From Deltaproteobacteria bacterium (lineage in GTDB: Bacteria; Bdellovibrionota_B; Oligoflexia; Oligoflexales; Bog-1112): a DNA stretch of 64,000 nucleotides. The stretch's first letter is position 1, and the number at the start of each line of letters is the position of its first letter. Of this stretch, positions 8,710 to 17,208 are shown piece after piece. The DNA lies in the NCBI GenBank assembly GCA_020635195.1, contig JACKAG010000005.1, forward strand, positions 62,001-126,000, written 5' to 3'. Under the pieces are notes generated by a model. The model was given only the letters and a program-made list of their open reading frames with translations. It was not told the DNA's origin and ran no database searches. A program made the translations under genes and the position numbers.

Positions 8710-9519
8710 TTATAAAGAGCTTTTGTAAGCTATAAGAGAGTTCCAGCCATTCATGAAATAGTCCCGAATTCCACCCAAAAATGACGGAGGCTGAAACTCT
8801 TTGCAGAATCCGTAGCTGGAACGCGCTATCTCCTGAGCAAAGTCCCAGACAGCCTCAGGTTTGCCGCCTTGGCTGATTTCTGATTCACTCATCCTGCTAA
8901 GTTTTTCAGAAAGGACAGGATCTGTGCTCATCCGGAGGGCAAATTCCTGTTCTCTGTTTCTAAGGGCTGTAAGTTCGTCTTCCCTGTTGCCTGATGCAAC
9001 TGTAAATGACGTATAAGTGCTGTCAAAATCTTCAAATAAAAGCTCTCTGGTTTCAGGCTTAAACCCTGAAAAGAGCTGCAAAGCGGCTGTAAAAGCGTTG
9101 TCATCTTTATTACGAGATGTCTCCTTAATATCGTAATCATTCCGATAAGATTTCCCCGTAATATAGCGAGCACAGCCAATCATGATAATCAGATCGTCTT
9201 GCAAAATACCTTTCATTTTACTGAGATTTTCGATCTTTTTGCGAAGCTTAGGTGCTTTATTTCCGGAAAGGACTTCGAAGGTCTCAGAGAGATACACATC
9301 GAAAAACAAATGCTCGTCCTGTGATTTTTCCCAGCGGAAGTCGTTTCGCTCTCCATTCGTGACGACAGAGTAGCAGTCCACCACCCTGTCACTGAGATCA
9401 GGAAACAGATCTGTCGAGATTTTTTCTATAGTTTCTTTCGTTTCTTTCCCTACGGAGTAAGCAGCCGTTGCACAGCCAAGGATCGCAGCCGCCAGGAACA
9501 GATAGCGCGTCTTTCTCAT
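8710..9519 (-). CDS. Secreted protein of unknown function
   Basis: 269 residues. MRKTRYLFLAAAILGCATAAYS is a signal peptide; the Cys is followed by ATAAYS, so SPase I cleavage after TAA or a lipobox reading LGC are both possible. The mature part is mixed-charge, predicted mainly helical, with no repeats and no motif I recognise. AGAAGG nine bases upstream supports the start. It stands alone between the transporter and the ankyrin genes. Confidence 0.6.
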   Translation of the reverse strand: MRKTRYLFLAAAILGCATAAYSVGKETKETIEKISTDLFPDLSDRVVDCYSVVTNGERNDFRWEKSQDEHLFFDVYLSETFEVLSGNKAPKLRKKIENLSKMKGILQDDLIIMIGCARYITGKSYRNDYDIKETSRNKDDNAFTAALQLFSGFKPETRELLFEDFDSTYTSFTVASGNREDELTALRNREQEFALRMSTDPVLSEKLSRMSESEISQGGKPEAVWDFAQEIARSSYGFCKEFQPPSFLGGIRDYFMNGWNSLIAYKSSL

Positions 9520-9861
9520 AGGAACAACCTTCTGTCAGACGTTAAGTCGAAATACCCATGAAGATATAACGTATTTGTGATTAAACGTCATGAGAATAAG
9601 ATCATGAGCTGAATCAGAAAGATCATGGAAGTGGAAAAGGGCGAGATATGACTCAGGTGAGAGAAATCACTAAAGCCTCAAAGCATGAGCCCGGTTTCTG
9701 GTAAAAGCTGTCAAGCTTTCAAAGGCCCATAGAATGAGTTTTAGCGTTCCTGGTGGCATTACTGAGAATAAAAAAAGAAAACACCGAACCCAGGACTTCT
9801 CCGCAGTTTTAGCTGTTGCTCATTTTTTTGGTGTCTGAAGGGAAAAGAACAGGGGCAGAAT
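9520..9861. other. Intergenic stretch with no gene seen
   Basis: 342 bp between a secreted protein and the 3' end of the large ankyrin gene. No credible coding frame, tRNA or strong hairpin was found. An A-rich stretch near 9770-9780 with distant ACACC/GGTGT arms gives at most a weak terminator for the ankyrin gene. Confidence 0.5.
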
Positions 9862-11352
9862 TTAATTTCCTGCTCCAGCTGCTTTCAGAAAATCTACAAT
9901 CTCTTTATTCCCTTTCAGCATAGCCACACGGATGGGATTATGATCAAAATCGTCAGCCTTATGAACATCCGCACCTTTTGTGACGAGAAGCTCTACGATC
10001 TCTTTGTCTTTATTATAAGATACTGCCCAAAGGAGTGGGGTCCAGCCAAAAGCGTCAGCCCGATTCACATTCGCGCCAGCTTCAATAAGATGCTTTACAC
10101 TCTCTTTGTGACCACCCTTTACCGCCTGATTAAGAGGAAGGTGCCCACAAATGTCAATCTGATTCACATTCACACCTTTTTTGATAAAAAACTCTATAAG
10201 CTCTGTCATTCCACGCTCTGCTACCTCTGTGAGGTTTGTTTCCCCATTCTCTGCTTTCCAATAGAAAATTGATCGAGAGGAAGGGTCCTCAGCCTGAGCC
10301 CCATCTGCACCAGCTGCCATGAGACGATCTGCGATTTCTGTGTGACCATTATACAGGGCCAGATTGAGAGGAGTTTCGCCAAACCTGTGATTATTATTCA
10401 CATGCGAGCCAGCTGCAATGAGAAGCTCTACAAACTCTTTTCGCCCATGCTTCGCCGCCTGGCTGAGAGCGTTTCCTCCCTGCTTATCTGCCCTATTCAC
10501 CTTCGCACCTGCTGCGATAAGACATTCTAAAACAGCTTTATCTTGATTCTTCCCCCCACAAGCCCAGCTGAGGGGAACATAGCCATTATTGTCAGCCTTA
10601 TTCACATCCGCACCAGCTTCTTTAACGAGAAACTCGACAACGACTTTATCTCCATTCCACGCCCCCCAACAGAGGGGAGTACAGCCATTATTGTCAGCCT
10701 TATTCACATCCGAGCCTGCTGCGATAAGACATTCTAAAACAGCTTTATCTTGACTCCCCCCCCCACAAACCAAGCTGAAGGGGGTCCTGCCATTATTGTC
10801 AGCCTTATTCACATCCGCGCCTGCTGCGATAAGACATTCTAAAACAGCTTTATCTTGACTCCCCCCCCCACAAACCAAGCTGAAGGGGGTCCTGCCATTA
10901 TTGTCAGCCTTATTCACATCCGCACCCGCTCCAATGAGAAGCTCGACAATGGCTTTATCTCTATTATGAGACACAGCCAAAATGAGTGGAGACTCTTCGT
11001 CAAAACAAGAGAACTGATTCACATCCGCACCAGCTCTAATGAGAAGCTCGACAATGGCTTTGTGTCCATTCTTCACTGCAAAGCAGAGAGGAGTGCTGAT
11101 ATAGCCATCAAAAAAACCGCCGCTAGCAGAAGAGTCCTCGCTCTCATCATCACTATCACTCCAGGACTCACTAGCACCATACCCATCCACATTGGCTCCT
11201 CTCTCAAGAAGCAAATGCACTGCTTCCCAATGACCTTTGCTTGCAGCAATGGTGAGAGGCGTATTTCCGGCCATATTGTCTCCCACTCCCACAGCCAAAC
11301 AAGAACTAAAAAAAACAAACAAAATTGAAAAAATTGACAATGATATTCTCAT
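9862..11352 (-). CDS. Secreted ankyrin-repeat protein with 13 repeats
   Basis: 496 residues. The signal peptide is MRISLSIFSILFVFFSSCLAVG, a variant of the shared leader. Thirteen ankyrin repeats follow, with typical TPL-AA-NGH-EIVELLI-AGADVN positions, interrupted after repeat 1 by an acidic Ser/Asp loop (about residues 60-78). Repeats 4 and 5 are identical 35-residue copies with an unusual GGG insertion encoded by nine consecutive G, and repeat 7 is similar. Ankyrin solenoids bind proteins; with a Sec signal the site of action is periplasm, surface or outside. RBS AAAGGA precedes the ATG. No enzymatic domain is seen. Confidence 0.88.
   Translation of the reverse strand: MRISLSIFSILFVFFSSCLAVGVGDNMAGNTPLTIAASKGHWEAVHLLLERGANVDGYGASESWSDSDDESEDSSASGGFFDGYISTPLCFAVKNGHKAIVELLIRAGADVNQFSCFDEESPLILAVSHNRDKAIVELLIGAGADVNKADNNGRTPFSLVCGGGSQDKAVLECLIAAGADVNKADNNGRTPFSLVCGGGSQDKAVLECLIAAGSDVNKADNNGCTPLCWGAWNGDKVVVEFLVKEAGADVNKADNNGYVPLSWACGGKNQDKAVLECLIAAGAKVNRADKQGGNALSQAAKHGRKEFVELLIAAGSHVNNNHRFGETPLNLALYNGHTEIADRLMAAGADGAQAEDPSSRSIFYWKAENGETNLTEVAERGMTELIEFFIKKGVNVNQIDICGHLPLNQAVKGGHKESVKHLIEAGANVNRADAFGWTPLLWAVSYNKDKEIVELLVTKGADVHKADDFDHNPIRVAMLKGNKEIVDFLKAAGAGN
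10725..10935 (-). repeat. 105-bp direct repeats inside the ankyrin gene, each with a C9/G9 tract
   Basis: Two essentially identical adjacent 105-bp units encode ankyrin repeats 4 and 5. Each has an uninterrupted run of nine C on the plus strand (10756-10764 and 10861-10869), nine G in the coding strand, giving Gly-Gly-Gly. A diverged third unit with a shorter tract (six C) lies near 10550. Both long tracts and the tandem units are slippage- and recombination-prone. Confidence 0.9.
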
Positions 11353-11416
11353 TCTATTGGTCCTTTGCTACGTGATTTGTCTTTCAATTAACCTCATGTA
11401 TGCACAGAGCTCCGCA

Positions 11417-11445
11417 CACTATCAAAGAACAAGAAAAAATTGCAA
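11417..11445 (-). promoter_or_regulatory. Possible promoter of the 13-repeat ankyrin gene
   Basis: On the minus strand TTGCAA (11440-11445) is followed after 16-17 bp by GATAGT/ATAGTG. The -10 match is weak, but the T-rich spacer (TTTTTTCTTG) resembles that of the other cassette promoters. Confidence 0.35.
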
Positions 11446-11480
11446 TAATATTCTGCATTCTACGACTCTTCCAGACTTTT

Positions 11481-12089
11481 TTATTGTGTTGAGCATTCTT
11501 TTCTGTGTCTGGAAGAAGAAGAAGAAGAACCAGAGGGGGGATTTATGCGATTACTATCATAATCCATCAAAATTTTTGATATTTCTGTATGCCTCAGCCT
11601 CGTCGTCCAGAAGGATATCACACACTCATCCACATCTGCTCCAGCTGCAATAAGAACTTGCAGGACCTCTTCGTGATCATTCCACGCGGCAAGATAGGTA
11701 GGGTTTGATAAAGAATTGGGCTTCGCATTTACATCTGCTCCAGCAGCGATGAGAAGCTGCACGATCTCTTTATGGCCCTTTTGCGCTGCCAAAGAGATCG
11801 TGGGCCAGCCATTCCTGTCCCTCTGATGAACATCCGCACCAGCTGCAAGAAGAAGCTCTACGATCTCTTTGTGACCCTCGCGTACTGCAAGATTGAGGGG
11901 GATGCCGCCATTATTTTCAGCCTGATTTACACCAACTCCCCAATCAAGAAGGAATCCCACAATATCCTTGTGACCATTCTTTACAGCTGCGATCAGAGGT
12001 GTATCCCCCACATCCAGGCTGATATCTCCTGCCCCTGTAGCCAGATTACTGCCAAAAACCATGAAGGAGACGACAAATAATATTCTCAC
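11481..12089 (-). CDS. Secreted ankyrin-repeat protein with 4 repeats
   Basis: 202 residues starting at GTG 12089 (GTGAGAATATTA), with AAGGGAG upstream. The leader MRILFVVSFMVFGSNLATGAG belongs to the shared type. Four ankyrin repeats follow (DTPLIAAVKNGHKDIV, GIPLNLAVREGHKEIV, and two more), then a short Ser-rich tail (SGSSSSSS). It lies in tandem with the 13-repeat gene, 128 bp upstream and in the same direction; each has its own leader and probably its own promoter. Confidence 0.85.
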   Translation of the reverse strand: MRILFVVSFMVFGSNLATGAGDISLDVGDTPLIAAVKNGHKDIVGFLLDWGVGVNQAENNGGIPLNLAVREGHKEIVELLLAAGADVHQRDRNGWPTISLAAQKGHKEIVQLLIAAGADVNAKPNSLSNPTYLAAWNDHEEVLQVLIAAGADVDECVISFWTTRLRHTEISKILMDYDSNRINPPSGSSSSSSRHRKECSTQ

Positions 12090-12119
12090 ATGACTCCCTT
12101 TTTCATTAAATCCTGTCCT

Positions 12120-12148
12120 GTATAACAGCAGTTCAGCCCCTCTGACAA
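12120..12148 (-). promoter_or_regulatory. Sigma70-type promoter of the 4-repeat ankyrin gene
   Basis: On the minus strand TTGTCA (12143-12148), 17-bp spacer, TTATAC (12120-12125), about 30 bp from the GTG start. Confidence 0.45.
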
Positions 12149-12158
12149 GGAGGACTCA

Positions 12159-12183
12159 CATGTTTCCCAGAATGGGAAACATG
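12159..12183. promoter_or_regulatory. Perfect 10-bp inverted repeat upstream of an ankyrin promoter
   Basis: CATGTTTCCC, loop AGAAT, GGGAAACATG. It ends 10 bp upstream of the -35 box of the 4-repeat ankyrin gene, where an activator site would lie. There is no T-run on either strand, so it is not an obvious terminator. Confidence 0.45.
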
Positions 12184-12321
12184 AAACATTCGGCTGGCAT
12201 CAGGGTTATCCCGCCGGCTTTTCATATGCTTCAGCTGACAGACAGAGCAGGGAACAGCGACAGAGCGAAAACATTTATCTTCTCTCAGCTGCTCAGGGAA
12301 AGCTATCAGGACAGCGAGACA

Positions 12322-13062
12322 CTATAGGATAGTAATCCGCCTGATTTCCCACTGGAAGAATCGGGATTTCTTTGGATAGATGGCCAGAAGCAGCGTTTGC
12401 TCACCAGGAGCAGCATCCCGCCATTCCGTCTCGGGAGCCACCGGACTTTTTATCGTACCGGAACTGACATACCAGAAGAGTTTGACAGGTTCATCAACTG
12501 ATTTTGTCAGGCTTGCCTTAAGAGCAAGCGGAGCCTGACGACCGTTCCCCTCGTCCGGACTGTCCAGAGTCAGCTGATGAGCCGTCCAGCCCAGAGCCTC
12601 TGAATCCGCAGCAACAGACAAAACATCCCCAAGCATGACTTCCTCTTTGCCATCATCTGCCCGAAGCCTGACACCATAGCGGAAGCGAACCACGCCGTTC
12701 ATAGCCTCTGATATTGCAGCAGTCGGTGCAGGAACAGACACCGTCCCCGTCTGACGATAAAGGCTGAGAGCTCCATAAGAGCTGAGATTTCCGTCTTCGT
12801 TCAGTGTCATCGTTAAACGAAGGGCCTCCGGAGTCTCTTCATCAAGGTATGCCTCTGACAGGCTGATGTTCCGCTCAGATGGTAGCAGAGCAACAATTTC
12901 CAGACCGACCACAGCTGCCCCGCTCACAACAGGACTGTCCGCACGAATACCGACCCCTCTGAGCTTATTTACGCGCTCCGGAGGGTCGTCATCCCGGTTG
13001 CAGGAAAGAGACAGCACTAAAAGCAAGATCAGCCCGTAAACAGGGGATAAACAGGACCTCAT
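12322..13062 (-). CDS. Lipoprotein of unknown function paired with a TonB receptor
   Basis: 246 residues. The N-terminus MRSCLSPVYGLILLLVLSLSC ends in the lipobox LSLSC, so the mature protein begins CNRDDDPPE, with Asp at position +3. The mature part is beta-rich and unassigned. Its ATG overlaps the TGA of the TonB-dependent receptor gene by one base, implying translational coupling. A surface-exposed or periplasmic partner that captures substrate for the receptor is a reasonable inference, not shown by sequence. Confidence 0.7.
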   Translation of the reverse strand: MRSCLSPVYGLILLLVLSLSCNRDDDPPERVNKLRGVGIRADSPVVSGAAVVGLEIVALLPSERNISLSEAYLDEETPEALRLTMTLNEDGNLSSYGALSLYRQTGTVSVPAPTAAISEAMNGVVRFRYGVRLRADDGKEEVMLGDVLSVAADSEALGWTAHQLTLDSPDEGNGRQAPLALKASLTKSVDEPVKLFWYVSSGTIKSPVAPETEWRDAAPGEQTLLLAIYPKKSRFFQWEIRRITIL

Positions 13063-15269
13063 CAGAACTCTCCTGTCACTTCAATATAAGGAATCGGAGG
13101 AATTCCACGAAAATAATCCTTTTTGCTGTAATCATAATTATATGCAACCCCAAATGCCTGCCTTTCTGCCGAAAGGAATTCCACACCAAAGCGATAGCGA
13201 ATTTTAAAGTAATCATAGAGCTGGTCCCAGGAAGTATAAAGATCGGCCTGATGCCATGCCGGAAGTCTCGATTCATACAATGCATCCGGACGATAACGGG
13301 GCTGGTATTTGTTGTACGTGGTGTTAAAAACAGCACCCTCGATCGGCGTATAGCGGTCTCCACTATGATAGTTAAGACGTCCACCAAGAGTCCACTGTCC
13401 CGAAAGTTTATACGCACCCACCAGATTAATCACATGAGTCTGGTCATTTTCTGAAGGACGCCAGGACGACAGTTCATTTTTCTTTTCTTCCGTCACAGAC
13501 CATGTATAAGACAGCCATCCGAACCATCGCCCTGTCAGATTTTTTCTCAGAAATATTTCAAGGCCACGACTACGCAGACGCCCGCTGTTGCTGTATCTCA
13601 GAATCGGGTCAGACTGAACCATCCTGGTATTTTCTTTTGCATAGAGCTGAAACTCACCTGTCCAGCTCTGACCCCACTGTTGTTCAACACCAAGAATATA
13701 ATGATCTGACAATTCCCAGCTGAGTTCCGGATTTCCATAATCCTGATCGAGCTCGGCATATTCCGGAGATCTGGAATAGCGACCAACAGCAAACCTGAAA
13801 ATGCGATCCTTCGTAAGATCCCAGGTCGCAGTCATACGGGGATCTGCTCCACTATGGCGAAGATCTGAAGAACGAAAGACTCTCAGACCTGGTGTAAAAA
13901 CAGCATCAGCAACAGGCACATCAACTGAGGTCCAGGCAGACCCGATATAACCTTTCCCGTCAAATCTGGTTTCAACCACCGGAGCATCTTCAAAATCCGG
14001 AAACGGATCATCTGCATCAATTCTTGGAACACGGATACTCACCCGGGCCTGTGTCCATTCCAGTTCAGCTCCCAGCTGCCATCGGCTCCGGCGACCAAGA
14101 CGCTTCTGAAGAACAAAAGGCATCCTGTAGCTCCAGGCATTAATTCTGACAAAATTATCCTGAAAATCATTATCAATATGTGAAAAAAGTACCTGCGGAC
14201 TGACCGTATAAGACCAGCCCTCACTCAGCGATTTTCGTTGCGTAAGACCAAGTGTTCCAAAATAGGTTCCTATATCAAATCGTGCCTTTCCGGACTCATC
14301 TGCTGCACCGTTATTTCCAAGTTCAAGCCTGAGCCTGTCTGACGAACTCAGAGCCATCACTTTCAGATATCCATCATCACGCTTCTGAAGATATCGGGCA
14401 TGAGCATCATAAAACCCAGGGACAATCAGGTCATCTTCAGAGACAGAGGGGATAATGTAATCAAGAAAACTTTTTCTCACAGAAACAGAGATTCCTTCAT
14501 GATCCGACAACGGTCTTTCATGAAAGACAGAAGCAAACATCGGAACATTCAGGGTCATCTGAGTCAGGCTTTGTCCTGGAATGTCCTCTGGCGTTTCGAG
14601 AACAATCACTCCGCCTGTTGCATTTCCCCATTCCGCTGAAAAACCACCTGACTGAAAATTCACCTGAGACACCAGTTTTTTCGGAAGAACCGAAATACCC
14701 CCGATACTATGATAAACAAAGGGAACAGCCATACCATCGACATAGTAAAGACTGTCTCCCGGCGCCGAACCACGGATAACAACCTCCGGACGAAACCCCT
14801 GAACCTGGACCCCCGGCAGCAGTCTGGTAATCTGTGCCGGATCTCCTCTTGGAGTGACTTCCCGAACTTCTTCCGCAGAAACCTGTTTGGAAGAGATCAT
14901 TCTGTTTCTTTTTCCTCTGATCACGACCTGATTCTGCGGTATATCAGGATATAAAAAAATGACTTCATCATTCCGGAAAACTTCGACACTCAGACTTTCC
15001 TCAACATATCCATCACGATAGATTTCAAAATCCCCTGAATAAGCTGACGGAAAGGTCACACTGATCCGCCCATCCGGATCAGAATAGAAGACCTGATCAT
15101 CAAAGCGGACTTCGACCCTCTCAAGAGGACGGCCACTTCCTTTTTCACGAAAGATCTTTCGGACCACAGAGACAGAAGAATTCTGAGAAACCTGAAGATC
15201 TGTCGCCCTCAGCGTTGTGAAGGCTCCTGATAAAGACAAAAGACAAGCGAGACAGAGAGTATATCTCAT
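13062..15269 (-). CDS. TonB-dependent outer-membrane receptor
   Basis: 735 residues from MRYTLCLACLLSLSGAF (start at 15269, GGAAG upstream; a longer frame to 15296 has no signal peptide at its start). Order of parts: signal peptide, carboxypeptidase-regulatory-like domain (about 25-95), plug domain with VVIRGSAPGDSLYYVDGMAVP, then a 22-strand-type barrel ending in the aromatic-rich PYIEVTGEF. A plug phrase SAEWGNATGGVIVLET is typical. It imports a bound ligand across the outer membrane using TonB energy. The substrate is unknown, and no tonB/exbBD lies in the window. Confidence 0.92.
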   Translation of the reverse strand: MRYTLCLACLLSLSGAFTTLRATDLQVSQNSSVSVVRKIFREKGSGRPLERVEVRFDDQVFYSDPDGRISVTFPSAYSGDFEIYRDGYVEESLSVEVFRNDEVIFLYPDIPQNQVVIRGKRNRMISSKQVSAEEVREVTPRGDPAQITRLLPGVQVQGFRPEVVIRGSAPGDSLYYVDGMAVPFVYHSIGGISVLPKKLVSQVNFQSGGFSAEWGNATGGVIVLETPEDIPGQSLTQMTLNVPMFASVFHERPLSDHEGISVSVRKSFLDYIIPSVSEDDLIVPGFYDAHARYLQKRDDGYLKVMALSSSDRLRLELGNNGAADESGKARFDIGTYFGTLGLTQRKSLSEGWSYTVSPQVLFSHIDNDFQDNFVRINAWSYRMPFVLQKRLGRRSRWQLGAELEWTQARVSIRVPRIDADDPFPDFEDAPVVETRFDGKGYIGSAWTSVDVPVADAVFTPGLRVFRSSDLRHSGADPRMTATWDLTKDRIFRFAVGRYSRSPEYAELDQDYGNPELSWELSDHYILGVEQQWGQSWTGEFQLYAKENTRMVQSDPILRYSNSGRLRSRGLEIFLRKNLTGRWFGWLSYTWSVTEEKKNELSSWRPSENDQTHVINLVGAYKLSGQWTLGGRLNYHSGDRYTPIEGAVFNTTYNKYQPRYRPDALYESRLPAWHQADLYTSWDQLYDYFKIRYRFGVEFLSAERQAFGVAYNYDYSKKDYFRGIPPIPYIEVTGEF

Positions 15270-15624
15270 CAAAACTTCCGGCCCCCTATCCAGCAAAATC
15301 GCTCATATAAGATTCATATGAATCATGATAAAGATCATAACGCTATAAGCATATTTTGTCATTATTTCAAAAGATAAAACAGAGCATCTCCCTCAAGAAA
15401 CGTTCCAGATTTTTCATCATGTTTTTTTTAAAATGAAAATAAGAGATAAGAAAGACTCCGTCAAAATAGCGCATATTGTATCAAAAGAAAAAATCATTCA
15501 ATATTATGAATGAAACACATTTAACGAAAATCAGTTCATGATAAAGAAAAGGTCCATCCTTATCTTTATTTTACTGAATTTCAGTGTTCAGTTTAAATCA
15601 CAACACCTGTCAGGAGGCCTGTGA
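15270..15624. other. AT-rich divergent promoter region
   Basis: 355 bp between the divergent TonB receptor and the secreted protein at 15625. It contains the perfect palindrome GATTCATATGAATC (15311-15324) close upstream of the receptor gene, followed by ATGATAAAGATCAT, a looser inverted repeat. Either could be an operator. I see no coding frame. Confidence 0.5.
15311..15324. promoter_or_regulatory. 14-bp palindrome upstream of the TonB receptor gene
   Basis: GATTCATATGAATC is a perfect palindrome 42 bp from the receptor start codon, positioned to act as an operator. It does not match the Fur box consensus. Confidence 0.35.
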
Positions 15625-16239
15625 ATGTTAAAAAAAATGACGATGACACTTGCAGCTATGCTGTTTTCTGGTTCTGCATTTGCCTGGACAATCAGATGGG
15701 ATGCGGATAATTACCGTGCCGGAGGTAATGACTGTAAAAAAGACAACACTGTCTTTGCAATTGCAGCAGGAGAGGAAATTTCTTTTATCATGACAGCCCT
15801 CGGAACAAACCTCAGTGGTTTCTCAGGCGGAAAGCTGGAAGAGCGAAAGTTCTGTACCCTGATGATACCTGCGACTGTTAAACAAGGTCTTTATCTGGCG
15901 AAGCTCACCCATAGAGTTCTCGGAGGATTTCTGAGGACAGGTAACGCCGAAGGCAAAATCAGTGTTTCTTCTACCTTCTATAATAACCCTGTCAGCCCGA
16001 TCTCATTCAGCACCAACAGCTACAGAAATAACAGTGTACCCTTCTTCGAGAAAAAAGCCTCGACAAACTTTCGGGTAAATCCAAGATATTGCCAATCCGA
16101 TTACAGAGGTATTATGCGATCCAGCATTGCAGTAACAGGTCAGCGAAAAAGTATTAATGACGGAATCGTCATTCAGGCTGACGGATACGATGTTAAATTC
16201 GAAACAACCGCTCAGATTTTCAAATGCCCGGGTTTTTAA
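15625..16239 (+). CDS. Small secreted protein, DUF4360-like
   Basis: 204 residues, with CAGGAGG upstream of the ATG. MLKKMTMTLAAMLFSGSAFA is a signal peptide cleaved before WTIRWDAD. Four cysteines remain in the mature part. Mid-protein CTLMIPATVKQGLYLA with the following glycine-rich beta pattern recalls the DUF4360 family of secreted beta-sandwich proteins. That resemblance is by eye and tentative. The next gene looks like a distant relative, so the pair may be a duplicated unit. Confidence 0.6.
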   Translation: MLKKMTMTLAAMLFSGSAFAWTIRWDADNYRAGGNDCKKDNTVFAIAAGEEISFIMTALGTNLSGFSGGKLEERKFCTLMIPATVKQGLYLAKLTHRVLGGFLRTGNAEGKISVSSTFYNNPVSPISFSTNSYRNNSVPFFEKKASTNFRVNPRYCQSDYRGIMRSSIAVTGQRKSINDGIVIQADGYDVKFETTAQIFKCPGF

Positions 16240-16293
16240 ATCTTTAATTTCATGAAAGTACTTTATCACAGCAGCTTTCATGACACAAAAGAG

Positions 16294-16334
16294 GGCAACA
16301 GTTGCCAGGATCATCCGCAACTGTTGCCTTTTTT
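16294..16334 (+). terminator. Rho-independent terminator
   Basis: A 12-bp perfect stem (GGCAACAGTTGC / GCAACTGTTGCC), an 11-nt loop and a run of eight T. It lies 55 bp after the 15625-16239 gene and ends transcription there, so the next gene (16404) needs its own promoter. Confidence 0.88.
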
Positions 16335-16403
16335 CTTTGCGTATTTTTTTTATTCTTAACAAATAACAAATGTTCATCACAGATAAGGATAAGGAACAGA
16401 GCC

Positions 16404-17159
16404 ATGAATCTTTATCAGGATAAACAGAAGACAATAAAAATTTCATCTCTTCTGTCAGTTTTTTCTGCGTTCATGCTATCGATGATATTCGTCCAGACAG
16501 CCATCGCTGCAATTCCGGTATCAGAAGCATCCACAGAAAAAGTATCTGATAAAAATCCTCTGGAAATGAGGGACTGGCTGGCTCTGGGTTCCGGGTGCCG
16601 TGGCCGTCAGGGAGAAAACAGAAAAGACAGTAAAGTCCGTGCAGAAATTCATGCAGACCGTCGCAATCCGATGATTTATCATGTTGACTTTGCGCTGGAC
16701 TCCTATCAACTGAATGGTGATAAAGCCGTCGGTGATAAAGCCACATTTGCCAGAGAATGCTCTCTCAGAATTGCAGCTTATCCGGGTAAAAATCTTAAAA
16801 TATCAAATTTTTCTATGGAAACTTCGCTTGATGTCCAAAGAGATAAAGGATCTGCTCTGACTCTCGCATCACGGATCATGACAGCCCAGGGAAGCCTGAA
16901 TGAATGGTCTTTCATTCATGAAAAAAACAGTGCCATGCAGAACAGCACACACAAGATATCCCTGAGCCCCGACCAACATGGACACAAGATGATGAGTGAT
17001 ATTCCCTGTGAAACTCCTAAAATTCTGGGTGCCGATTTCCGGATTATAAATGAACGGGAAAATTTCAGGCCAAAAGTACTGGTCAAACCAAGCGGAAAAG
17101 GGAAAGTCAGGATGACCATCACCTTATCTTCCTGCAAAAATCCAGAAAAACCGGCATAA
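16404..17159 (+). CDS. Secreted protein, possible DUF4360 relative
   Basis: 251 residues from MNLYQDKQKT (start at 16404 with AAGGAA; a longer frame from 16302 starts inside the terminator and is rejected). A signal peptide spans about residues 13-34 (FSAFMLSMIFVQTAIAA). The mature part has paired cysteines (SGCRG; RECSLRIAAYPG; IPCETP; SSCKNP). The ECSLRIAAYPGKNLKIS segment resembles the Cys-containing strand of its upstream neighbour. No enzymatic motif is seen. Confidence 0.62.
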   Translation: MNLYQDKQKTIKISSLLSVFSAFMLSMIFVQTAIAAIPVSEASTEKVSDKNPLEMRDWLALGSGCRGRQGENRKDSKVRAEIHADRRNPMIYHVDFALDSYQLNGDKAVGDKATFARECSLRIAAYPGKNLKISNFSMETSLDVQRDKGSALTLASRIMTAQGSLNEWSFIHEKNSAMQNSTHKISLSPDQHGHKMMSDIPCETPKILGADFRIINERENFRPKVLVKPSGKGKVRMTITLSSCKNPEKPA

Positions 17160-17208
17160 ACGCGATTACATAAGCTCAGATCGTGATGACAAGATCATAT
17201 CAGATCTT

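Noticed and set aside
15311..15345. Fur box upstream of the TonB receptor
   Set aside because: The palindrome and following inverted repeat do not match the GATAATGATAATCATTATC consensus, so no iron link is claimed.
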